A DNA stretch of 12,274 nucleotides from Planctomycetota bacterium (lineage in GTDB: Bacteria; Planctomycetota; Phycisphaerae; SM23-33; FEN-1343), in NCBI GenBank assembly GCA_013203365.1, contig JABMQG010000270.1:1-12274 (forward strand), written 5' to 3'. Of this stretch, positions 1 to 6,644 are shown piece after piece. Below the pieces are notes generated by a model, which ran no database searches, was not told the origin of the DNA, and saw only the letters and a program-made list of their open reading frames with translations. The translations under genes and the position numbers were made by a program. The stretch's first letter is position 1. Every line of letters begins with the position of its first letter.

Positions 1-483
1 AAGCGCACGCCCATTTCCGAGCGAGTTGAGGGCATGGCCAAGGCGAAAGAGCAGACCGTGGCCATGATCAAGGGCAAGGAACCCCTTCCGGAAGACAGAT
101 CCCGCGAGGCGGCGGCAGATATAATGTCCGCAATTGTGCACTCTACGGAGTTCGTGGACGTGGTTAACCTGCCCAACGTCGGGCAGATCGACAACCTTCC
201 GCGAGGCGCGGTTGTGGAGACCCTCGGTGTAATCAACGGCCTAGGCTTCACACCCCTGACTGCCGGGCCGCTGCCTGAGCCGATCGTCAACCTGGTATAC
301 CCCCACGCTTCGAGCCAGTTGATGCTCGTCGAGGCGGTCCTGACGGGCAATCGTGAACAGGCATTCGACGCCCTCCGGAACGAACCGGTTTGCTCTCACC
401 TGAGCTTTCGTGAGATTCGGCAGATGGGCGAGGAACTTCTGGCAGCCAACAAGCGACTGGGACAGCCGTCACCTTTGGGATAG
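1..483 (+). CDS. Glycoside hydrolase family 4 protein, C-terminal part (5' truncated)
   Basis: The frame is open from base 1, so the gene begins before the window; ATG codons at 34 and 64 are internal. The visible 160 residues match the C-terminal domain of family 4 glycosidases, the NAD- and Mn-dependent enzymes that cleave by an oxidation-elimination route. Seen here: NLPNVGQIDNLP, then AVVETLGVINGLG, then PLTAGPLPEPI, then a helical stretch with LVEAVLTGNREQAFDAL, ending in EELLAANKRL. This order is typical of the family's last third. The N-terminal Rossmann domain and the metal-binding Cys and His residues lie outside the window, so the substrate (alpha-galactoside, alpha-galacturonide or glucuronide) cannot be decided. 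The esterase gene starts 66 bases downstream on the same strand, suggesting one operon. Family 4 enzymes are cytoplasmic. Confidence 0.85.
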   Translation, partial: KRTPISERVEGMAKAKEQTVAMIKGKEPLPEDRSREAAADIMSAIVHSTEFVDVVNLPNVGQIDNLPRGAVVETLGVINGLGFTPLTAGPLPEPIVNLVYPHASSQLMLVEAVLTGNREQAFDALRNEPVCSHLSFREIRQMGEELLAANKRLGQPSPLG

Positions 484-536
484 GGTTGCTCGTCTCCAAG
501 CGGCAAGCCGACGGCGGCTGTCGCGGACATCGGCAT

Positions 537-542
537 AAGGAG
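537..542 (+). promoter_or_regulatory. Ribosome binding site deciding the TTG start at 550
   Basis: AAGGAG lies seven bases before the TTG at 550. It supports that codon over the in-frame ATG at 658, which has no comparable purine-rich sequence in front of it. Confidence 0.65.
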
Positions 543-549
543 CGGCGAA

Positions 550-2703
550 TTGGCTAAACGCGCTAAACACATACCGAATACCTTCTTTGAAGTCGGTCGG
601 GCCGCACCGGCGACGCAGTGTTTTCGCGGTAAGCTACCCCAGCAGCAGGCGCGCAGCATGACGCATAGCTGGATTGTGGGAAAGGCCAACGAGATGTTCG
701 CCCTGGCCGACGACGCCCGCAAGCGGTTGCGAACGGCGGATCAGGTCAAACGCTATCTTTCCCAAATGCGGGCGATGTTCGAGGAGAAACTGGGCGGTTT
801 CCCCGAGAAAACGCCTTTGAATGCCAAGATTCTCGGCTGCATCGAACGCAAGACGCACCGGATCGAGAAAGTGGTCTTCGAAAGTCGACCGGGTTTCGTG
901 GTCTCGGCAAACCTCTACTTGCCTCGCCAGTTTGATGCGCCAGCACCCGGGGTGGTAGTGGCCATGGGCCACATCGACAATGGAAAGGCCTATCCGGAAT
1001 ATCAGAAGGTATGCATGGATCTGGTGCTCAACGGTTTTGTCGTGCTGGGCTTCGATCCGATTGGGCAGGGCGAGCGCATCCAGTTCCCCAGCAAGCGGCG
1101 TTTCAAGTCGCGGCTGACATGTTGCGTAAACGAACATGCAAACGCCGGCTGGCGGAGCGAACTGCTGGGGATATCCCTGGGGGGTATGATGATTTGGGAT
1201 GGAATTCGCGCGCTGGACTACCTGGCCGGCAGGCCTGAGGTGGCCGCGGACCGCCTGGGCATGACCGGCTGCTCCGGAGGAGGAACGCAAACCACATTCG
1301 TCATGGCTATCGACCGCAGACTGAAGGCGGCAGTGCCGAATTGCTTCATCACAAGCCGGAAGGTCCTGGTAGGACAGGAGAGAATCCTCTTCGACCCCGA
1401 GCAAGTGCAGTTCGGGGTAATCCGCGACGGTCTCGACCACGCGGAACTCGTAAGCATGGCAGCGCCGGCGGCCGTGCTTGTCCAGGGCGGGCTGCAAGAC
1501 CTTGGCTTCCACCCCAGCGGGACCCGCTGGTCAGTCAAGATCGCAAAGCAACTGTTCACCAGCTTGGGCATTGAAGATCGAATCGCCTTTCAGCAGGAAG
1601 ACCTTGGACACGGCTATTTCCTCCCATTTCGCCAGCGTGCCGTCCAATGGTTCTGCCGGTTTCTCAAAGGTCAGGAAGTGGAATTCAACGAGCCGGCCCT
1701 GAAGACCGAAGATATGCGGACGTTGTGGTGCACACGGAGCGGAAACGTTCTGGAGCTCGGCGGAAAGACGGTGTTGGACATACTTCGCGAGCAGTTGGAC
1801 CGGCTTGCACAGGCCAGAGTGGCCGGCGCCGCCGCAGGTCGCAAGCGCGCAGACACCGCCGGCATTCTCCGCAAGACGCTGAATATTAAGACCAAGACGG
1901 CATTCGACTATGACGGCAAGGCCACGGCCTGCGGCAGGACGAAGGCGAATGGTTGCGAAATCGTGCGGTACATGGTCCGTGGCGAGCCGGGGATAACCAT
2001 TCCCACGGTAGTCATTCACCCCCCCGGCGGGGCCGGCGACAAGGCCGTCGTGGCCGTTTCCGAGAAAGGCAAGCAGTGGGAGTTGGAGAACAACCGCCTG
2101 ATACCGAAGTGGCTGGCGAGCAACCACACGGTGATACTGCCGGACTTGAGAGGCTGGGGCGAGACACGTCAGACAAAGAAGCTCTGGCCATCCCCGACGG
2201 ATCACTGGTGCTGGACCATCGGCCCCGAGGGTTTTCTCGAGCAGTGGATGCTCCAACTTGGCGACAGCCTGATTGGCTCTCGCGCCAGGGACATAGCGGC
2301 CGTGCTGGCTTTTGTCGGCAAGCGCGTTGGTGTCGCTCCTCGCGACTGCCTGGTGTTCTCTCGCGGCATATCGGTATGGAGCGCGGCTGTTGTATGCCAT
2401 TTCAAGTGCGTCGGCGGCTTGGCGGCGGTGGATTTCCTGGCGTCGTACGCAGAGCTTTTCCGCTGTGAGGTGCCGAAGGTGCCGGCGAATTACATCATCC
2501 ACGGCGCTCTAAAGCACTTCGATTTTCCGGAAGTGCTCGCCGGTTTGAGTCCTTTGCCGTTGTGGATTCGCCGGCCTATGACGGCAACGGGCACCGCCCT
2601 GAGTGCGGACAGATATGATGAGTTCATTCAAACGGTTCGTACTGGATACGCCGGCAGCGGTGCAGAAGGGAAACTGTCGGAGACCTTAAGGAGTTTTTCG
2701 TGA
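550..2703 (+). CDS. Tandem alpha/beta-hydrolase, acetyl xylan esterase-like
   Basis: Probable carbohydrate esterase of 717 residues with two alpha/beta-hydrolase units. Residues about 75-390 form a complete unit: a lead-in with GGFPEKTPLNAKI, a strand ANLYLPRQF, an oxyanion-type loop AMGHIDNGK, nucleophile Ser242 in GCSGGG, probable acid Asp317 and His354 in DLGHGYF. Residues about 430-717 form a second unit (IPTVVIHPPGG, LPDLRGWGET, then HFDFPEVLAGLSPLPLWI), but its nucleophile elbow reads RGISVW, with Trp610 where a glycine is expected, so it is probably not catalytic. The two-unit layout is known from acetyl xylan esterase or glucuronoyl-esterase-like proteins of polysaccharide-degrading bacteria. 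No signal peptide is visible from the TTG start, suggesting action in the cytoplasm on imported oligosaccharides. The 3' end overlaps the next gene by four bases. The exact ester cleaved cannot be read from the sequence. Confidence 0.85.
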   Translation: MAKRAKHIPNTFFEVGRAAPATQCFRGKLPQQQARSMTHSWIVGKANEMFALADDARKRLRTADQVKRYLSQMRAMFEEKLGGFPEKTPLNAKILGCIERKTHRIEKVVFESRPGFVVSANLYLPRQFDAPAPGVVVAMGHIDNGKAYPEYQKVCMDLVLNGFVVLGFDPIGQGERIQFPSKRRFKSRLTCCVNEHANAGWRSELLGISLGGMMIWDGIRALDYLAGRPEVAADRLGMTGCSGGGTQTTFVMAIDRRLKAAVPNCFITSRKVLVGQERILFDPEQVQFGVIRDGLDHAELVSMAAPAAVLVQGGLQDLGFHPSGTRWSVKIAKQLFTSLGIEDRIAFQQEDLGHGYFLPFRQRAVQWFCRFLKGQEVEFNEPALKTEDMRTLWCTRSGNVLELGGKTVLDILREQLDRLAQARVAGAAAGRKRADTAGILRKTLNIKTKTAFDYDGKATACGRTKANGCEIVRYMVRGEPGITIPTVVIHPPGGAGDKAVVAVSEKGKQWELENNRLIPKWLASNHTVILPDLRGWGETRQTKKLWPSPTDHWCWTIGPEGFLEQWMLQLGDSLIGSRARDIAAVLAFVGKRVGVAPRDCLVFSRGISVWSAAVVCHFKCVGGLAAVDFLASYAELFRCEVPKVPANYIIHGALKHFDFPEVLAGLSPLPLWIRRPMTATGTALSADRYDEFIQTVRTGYAGSGAEGKLSETLRSFS
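2687..2693 (+). promoter_or_regulatory. Ribosome binding site for the GTG start at 2700
   Basis: TAAGGAG lies six bases before GTG 2700, inside the last codons of the esterase. It supports translational coupling through the overlapping GTGA start/stop. Confidence 0.7.
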
Positions 2704-4724
2704 AGACATTGAAGCTAGCGTACAAGAGGATCATTCTGGATTATCATTATTCCGAATTCCTTCCGGAGACGCTCTCTGCGGTCGACCCAGCCGAATACGT
2801 TAAGCAAATGGCCGAGGCCGGCATAGAGGCCTATCTGGTCTACGCGAAGGACCATTGGGGAAACGTTTACCACAAGACGAAGATCAGCCATAAGCATCCC
2901 AATGCCCCCGAAGACCTTTTCGGGATGCAATTGGAACTTTGCCGGGCGAACGGCATCATCCCCTACGCTTACACGACCGTCTGCTGGGACGAACATTCCG
3001 CCCGCGCCCATCCCGAATGGCGTGCTTGCGGGCCGGACTGGCTGCTGATGGAGAAGGCCCCTCCGCAAGGGTCAGGCTGGCATTACTTATGCGCCAACAG
3101 CCCCTATGGCGATTTTTTCCTCCAGCAGTTGGAAGAGCTGGTAGCCGGGTATGACTTCCCCGCCCTCTTCCTGGATATTTACCATTACGATGCCGGCACC
3201 TGCGTCTGTTACTGCGAACACTGCCGACGGAAGTGGCGCCAGATGTACGGCGACGACATGCCCGAACGCATGGGTGTCCCGGAGAAGGTGCGCTACGCCA
3301 GGTTCCGCGACGGCTTCTATCGCGAATTCTATGGGCAGGTTAATTCGCTCCTGTCGGCCCACGGCAAGAGCGATTGTCTGGTGACGCACAATCATGGTGG
3401 CACCGACCCGACGCTACCGAGCTTCATAGGCAAGGAAACCGAGCCGTTCGGGCTAGACTATGTCATTCCTCAAATGGTGATCAAGGAGACCCGCAATCGC
3501 GCCGCCGGCCGAGAAACGGAGATTTATTTCGGGCGGTTCAATCAGTTCTGGGACTTCACGGTCAAGAGCAAGCAGCTGCTTCAATGGGAGACCGTGAACG
3601 TATTCGCCCACGATTGCGCCGCGACGATCATCGACCAGCCGCTGCTGGACGGCCGACTGGACAAGCACGCGTACGCCGCCATTGGGGCCGCGTACGCCGA
3701 GGCCGGCAAGCTCGTAAAATGGACGCAGGGCAGCCTTCCCTATTCGGAGATCGGCGTCTATTTCGATCATCTCAGCTACGAGGTGTCCGCCTCGGAGGGT
3801 CACGACGACTTTGTCGGCGCCTGCAAAGTGCTGACCGAATGCCACCTGCCTTTTGATTTGGTGACGGATTTCGACCATGCATCAAAGCTTGACGAGTTCG
3901 ACGCCATCGTCCTGCCGCACACCCCGCTGGTGGGTTCAAAGACTCGCGAGGCGATTCGCCAATACGTCGAGAACGGCGGCGTGGTGATCTGCGATTATAT
4001 GGCCGGGATATGGAACGAGGCCGGCGGACCTTCCAAAGGCCGACATTTCCTGGTGGATGTGTTTAACCATATCCCCAGGAAGGACAATTTCATCAAGCCG
4101 CTCCTGCCGGTGGATGCAACGCATCTGCGAACCGGTCTTATGTTGGCTCTTACGGCCAAGGCCGACGATGAAGTGCTGGGGCTGTGCGTTCCCGGAGCGT
4201 TGAACAGGAACCAGCAGGCGTGGGTCTCGCACAACACCCCCCCCGCCACCGAAGCCGACGGTCCCGCCGTGGTGATTCGAAAACTGGGCAAGGGCCGGGT
4301 TCTGTATTTCAACACGAACATCTTCAGCGAGTACTTGAACACGAACCTCAAGTCGCTGCGCGATTTCATTCGCCTGTGCATTGAAAAGGTCTACAAGGCC
4401 CGCCTGTGGGCAAAGGCCCCGAGCATCGTCGATGCCATATACCAGAAAAAGGACGGTGACGTCATCGTCACGCTCAATTGCTGCACGCTTGACCGTGGTT
4501 CAAACGCATCGAGCATGCTCTACGGGACTGTTCCTCCGCTGCACATGAACATCAACGAAACATACCCGATCGCGGGCATTCGCCTCTACAGCCGGCAGGA
4601 GATACGCCAGGCCGAGATGCTAATAGAAAAAGGCTCGCCGTGCCGGATCGGCCGGGAGGACGATCTGTGGTACGTCGAGCTGCCCGCGATCGAAGGCTAC
4701 GACGCGGTGAAGATCAAGGTCTGA
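2700..4724 (+). CDS. Putative glycoside hydrolase, GHL6 / GH42-like, with trimerisation-type domain
   Basis: A 674-residue protein resembling the 'hypothetical glycosyl hydrolase 6' group, often annotated as alpha-amylase-family or beta-galactosidase-like. Residues about 10-330 look like a TIM barrel: an opening strand IILDYHYSEF, AGIEAYLVYAKDHWG, PYAYTTVCWDE, and LFLDIYHYD with Asp159, a plausible catalytic or substrate-binding acid. Directly after comes a cysteine cluster, Cys168, Cys170, Cys172 and Cys175 (CVCYCEHC). Residues about 350-445 (EIGVYFDHLSYE, FDAIVLPHTPLVG, ENGGVVICDYMAG) look like the flavodoxin-like trimerisation domain of GH42 enzymes, and the end is beta-rich. No signal peptide is visible. 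The start overlaps the esterase stop by four bases, so the two are almost certainly co-translated and may act on the same glycan. Substrate is not recognisable; the family call is moderately sure, the activity is not. Confidence 0.75.
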   Translation: MKTLKLAYKRIILDYHYSEFLPETLSAVDPAEYVKQMAEAGIEAYLVYAKDHWGNVYHKTKISHKHPNAPEDLFGMQLELCRANGIIPYAYTTVCWDEHSARAHPEWRACGPDWLLMEKAPPQGSGWHYLCANSPYGDFFLQQLEELVAGYDFPALFLDIYHYDAGTCVCYCEHCRRKWRQMYGDDMPERMGVPEKVRYARFRDGFYREFYGQVNSLLSAHGKSDCLVTHNHGGTDPTLPSFIGKETEPFGLDYVIPQMVIKETRNRAAGRETEIYFGRFNQFWDFTVKSKQLLQWETVNVFAHDCAATIIDQPLLDGRLDKHAYAAIGAAYAEAGKLVKWTQGSLPYSEIGVYFDHLSYEVSASEGHDDFVGACKVLTECHLPFDLVTDFDHASKLDEFDAIVLPHTPLVGSKTREAIRQYVENGGVVICDYMAGIWNEAGGPSKGRHFLVDVFNHIPRKDNFIKPLLPVDATHLRTGLMLALTAKADDEVLGLCVPGALNRNQQAWVSHNTPPATEADGPAVVIRKLGKGRVLYFNTNIFSEYLNTNLKSLRDFIRLCIEKVYKARLWAKAPSIVDAIYQKKDGDVIVTLNCCTLDRGSNASSMLYGTVPPLHMNINETYPIAGIRLYSRQEIRQAEMLIEKGSPCRIGREDDLWYVELPAIEGYDAVKIKV

Positions 4725-5125
4725 GCCGGCCCGCTCCAGCCAAGTAAGAGTCCCCAACAGAATGAGGCATCGCCCCAAGGCGCCGCGTCGGATCATCTGA
4801 CAAGGAAGGCGAAGTTGGCGAGAGGCGTACTGTATGATGTGGTAACCTTGGACGCCCCCGACAAAAATGGGCAGAGTCACTCACACTTAGTTCGACTTTT
4901 GCCGTTTTGTGCCGGGCTACGCAGCCCGACACAAAACGGCAAAAGTCGAGCTAAGGCCTTGTCACTGCATGATATGCGAGAACCGGCATTGGCCCGCCTT
5001 CGTGAGGGGCCTGAGGGTGCACGTTGCCGGGGCGGTATGGCACATGACGGCCAAGGCCGTGGAAGGCCCGGATGGGGGTTGCGGCTGGGCCATTCCGCTG
5101 ACACTGCCGGCTATGTCGCATGAGG
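4725..5125. other. Intergenic region between convergent genes
   Basis: This 401-base gap between the glycoside hydrolase (plus) and the dehydrogenase (minus) holds a long hairpin at 4886-4955, described separately. Two overlapping plus-strand open frames (from 4815 and from 4909) run through it without a recognised product. The TTG at 4815 has a purine-rich AAGGAAGG a few bases upstream. No tRNA-like or promoter-like structure was found. Confidence 0.6.
4886..4955. repeat. 33-bp-arm inverted repeat (hairpin), possible mobile palindromic element or bidirectional terminator
   Basis: The arms 4886-4918 and 4923-4955 are reverse complements with two exceptions: 4891/4950 is T with G (a wobble in plus-strand RNA) and 4912/4929 is C with A. 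The loop is the four bases ACGC, closed by GGGCT/AGCCC. No T-tract follows on either side, so it is not a classical intrinsic terminator, although its place between convergent genes would suit a bidirectional one. The hexamer GTCACT occurs at 4876-4881 and again at 4961-4966, four bases before and five bases after the arms. This could be a target-site duplication of a small non-autonomous element spanning about 4882-4960. There is only one copy in the window. Confidence 0.85.
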
Positions 5126-6325
5126 CTATCGAGGCGTCGCGTCCGGCAAGCCGCCATCGACGGGGATGGTAGCCCCGGTGGTTGGGGTCTGCCTGGTGGC
5201 GAAGAACAGGACGGCGTTTGCGACGTGTCGGCCGGTGACCCTTGCCCTGAGGAGATTTCGATTGCGGTAGTATTCCTGCAATCCTTTTTCGTCGAGCCCG
5301 CGGGCCTTCATTCGGTCCGGCCCGACCTGTTCCCACAGGCCGGATTTGTGCCCGCCTTCCGAGAAGACCGCATCAGGCGCTACCATGTTTACACGAACGT
5401 CGTAGGGCGCCAGCTCAAGGCTGGCGATACGACCCAGTTGGTGGCAAGCGGCCTTGGTGGCGCTGTATGCACCGAAACCGGCGCCAGGGCTGGGGACGTT
5501 CTTGGTGGACATGACGATGATGTCGCCGCCTATCGCCTGACGGATGAAATGGCGAGCCAACTGCGATAAAGTCAGCAGCGTACCTTCGACGTTCACCCGT
5601 TCCAGTCTGCGGAACGCCTCGAGGTCCATGTCCTTCAGGTGCGAAACCATGGCGATTCCGGCGTTAATCACGGCGATGTCGATTCCGCCCCAAGTGCAGA
5701 TGATCTCGGCAAGAGCATCAGCAACGGACCGCTCGTCTGTAACGTCCATTGCCAGGCCGATCACGCGGCCTGGGGCGATCGCCGTCAGTTCCGCGGCGAA
5801 GTCGTTGAGCCTCTGGCCCGGCAAATCCGTCCCCGCCAAATAGCATCCGTTGGCCAGCAGGGCTTTGCAGACGCCGTAGCCAATCGCACCGGCCGCACCG
5901 GTGACAACGGCGACCTTGTCCTTCAGGGGCGGGTCTTCGGCCGGGGCTGATAGGCCGAGACACAACACGCCCAGGCCGGGCAGGCAGATTATTCGGGGCT
6001 TGCAGCCGTGCTTGGTGGTGTAGTCGTCAACTTTTTCCTGGATATGTTGCTTGAGCAGCTCGTCGGTTTTCTCGCCACTGTGGAGAAGGGTAGTCTGGAC
6101 GAGCAACGGCGGGGCATCGCTTTGCGGTAGGCCGGAAGGCCAGTTGTTTTTTTGGACTGATTCTGGCGAAGCGGCGAACCCCATTGCCTCCGGGGTGGTC
6201 ACGGATGTGACAATGACGGACCGGAACGGCCGATCCTCGTCGTTCGTCCGATCGGACAGAAGCCCCCGAATAATAGGGACGAGTTGTGCCAGTTTATCTC
6301 GCACCGGCCTATTCATGGTAGCCAA
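5126..6325 (-). CDS. Short-chain dehydrogenase with remnant of a class II aldolase/SDR bifunctional protein
   Basis: A 399-residue protein. Residues about 133-395 are a classical short-chain dehydrogenase: TGAAGAIG at 142-149 (dinucleotide binding), Asp167 after the second strand (favours NAD), NAG at 221-223, Ser273, and Tyr287/Lys291 in YSATK, closing with IPVDGG. Residues about 8-130 match, as I recall it, the linker between the two domains of bifunctional rhamnulose-1-phosphate aldolase/lactaldehyde dehydrogenases: LVPIIRGLLS, APPLLVQTTLL, and RIICLPGLGVLCLG just before the dehydrogenase. The upstream aldolase domain with its zinc histidines is missing, and tandem stops (TGA TAA) stand two codons before the TTG start, so it is not merely in the same frame further up. 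GGAG at 6335-6338 sits nine bases before TTG 6325; ATG 6316 is an alternative start. Likely role: oxidation of a hydroxy-aldehyde or sugar alcohol. Substrate unproven. Confidence 0.88.
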   Translation of the reverse strand: MATMNRPVRDKLAQLVPIIRGLLSDRTNDEDRPFRSVIVTSVTTPEAMGFAASPESVQKNNWPSGLPQSDAPPLLVQTTLLHSGEKTDELLKQHIQEKVDDYTTKHGCKPRIICLPGLGVLCLGLSAPAEDPPLKDKVAVVTGAAGAIGYGVCKALLANGCYLAGTDLPGQRLNDFAAELTAIAPGRVIGLAMDVTDERSVADALAEIICTWGGIDIAVINAGIAMVSHLKDMDLEAFRRLERVNVEGTLLTLSQLARHFIRQAIGGDIIVMSTKNVPSPGAGFGAYSATKAACHQLGRIASLELAPYDVRVNMVAPDAVFSEGGHKSGLWEQVGPDRMKARGLDEKGLQEYYRNRNLLRARVTGRHVANAVLFFATRQTPTTGATIPVDGGLPDATPR

Positions 6326-6521
6326 AGGTTATCACTCCGCGGCGCTTGACAATTTCAGGAAAACGTTTGGTCTTGCCACAGTGTTTCGAGCACAAGTTAT
6401 CAGCCGAGCTTGCTCGCCGCAAGCATCTTGCTGCCGGGTGGGGGACCCTTGTCGGCTGCAGTTACGGCCTGGAACTGATCGGATGTTGCAGCTAGAGGCC
6501 GGGGAATCGGCGAGAAGGGCC

Positions 6522-6551
6522 TTGGCGAAAGGCCTGTACGTTGGCTAGAAT
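6522..6551 (+). promoter_or_regulatory. Candidate sigma-70-type promoter for the PurF-like gene
   Basis: TTGGCG (6522-6527) and TAGAAT (6546-6551) are separated by 18 bases. They match the -35 consensus at four of six positions and the -10 consensus at five of six. The position, about 90 bases before the start codon, is sensible. Such matches arise by chance often enough that this is only a suggestion. Confidence 0.3.
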
Positions 6552-6626
6552 GGACGGTTCAGGATCGGATGTGAGCCGGCCGGCGTGCAAGGACGGCTTG
6601 ATGCGGACTGATTGAGAGGCATCGGG

Positions 6627-6633
6627 AAAGGAG
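6627..6633 (+). promoter_or_regulatory. Ribosome binding site for the ATG at 6645
   Basis: AAAGGAG stands 11 bases before ATG 6645, a slightly long spacing. An ATG directly after it (6634) is out of frame. The in-frame TTG at 6612 lies before this site and has none of its own, so 6645 is preferred. Confidence 0.55.
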
Positions 6634-6644
6634 ATGTGCCGACC

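Larger units (their letters stand above)
6326..6644. other. Divergent intergenic region
   Basis: About 320 bases between the minus-strand dehydrogenase and the plus-strand PurF-like gene, so it should hold promoters for both. A plausible plus-strand promoter is listed separately. A weak GCTTGC/GCAAGC inverted repeat occurs at 6408-6424. No convincing gene is seen; the plus-strand open frame through here runs antisense across the dehydrogenase and has no recognisable motif. Confidence 0.5.

Noticed and set aside
634..1512. A long minus-strand open frame (292 codons) within the esterase, and a similar one at 1531-2502.
   Set aside because: Both are antisense shadows of a gene with a clear catalytic triad; their translations show no recognisable domain.
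6147..6153. A T7 homopolymer in the dehydrogenase gene, a possible frameshift site that might hide an aldolase domain.
   Set aside because: The frame continues through it with plausible linker sequence on both sides, and stops just upstream of the start leave no room for a hidden aldolase domain.
6408..6424. A 6-bp inverted repeat GCTTGC/GCAAGC in the divergent intergenic region, a possible operator.
   Set aside because: Short and isolated, with no second copy near either promoter region.
6051..6548. A 165-codon plus-strand open frame.
   Set aside because: Its first half lies antisense to the dehydrogenase, it lacks a ribosome binding site, and it has no protein-like motifs; it is a shadow of GC-rich coding sequence.
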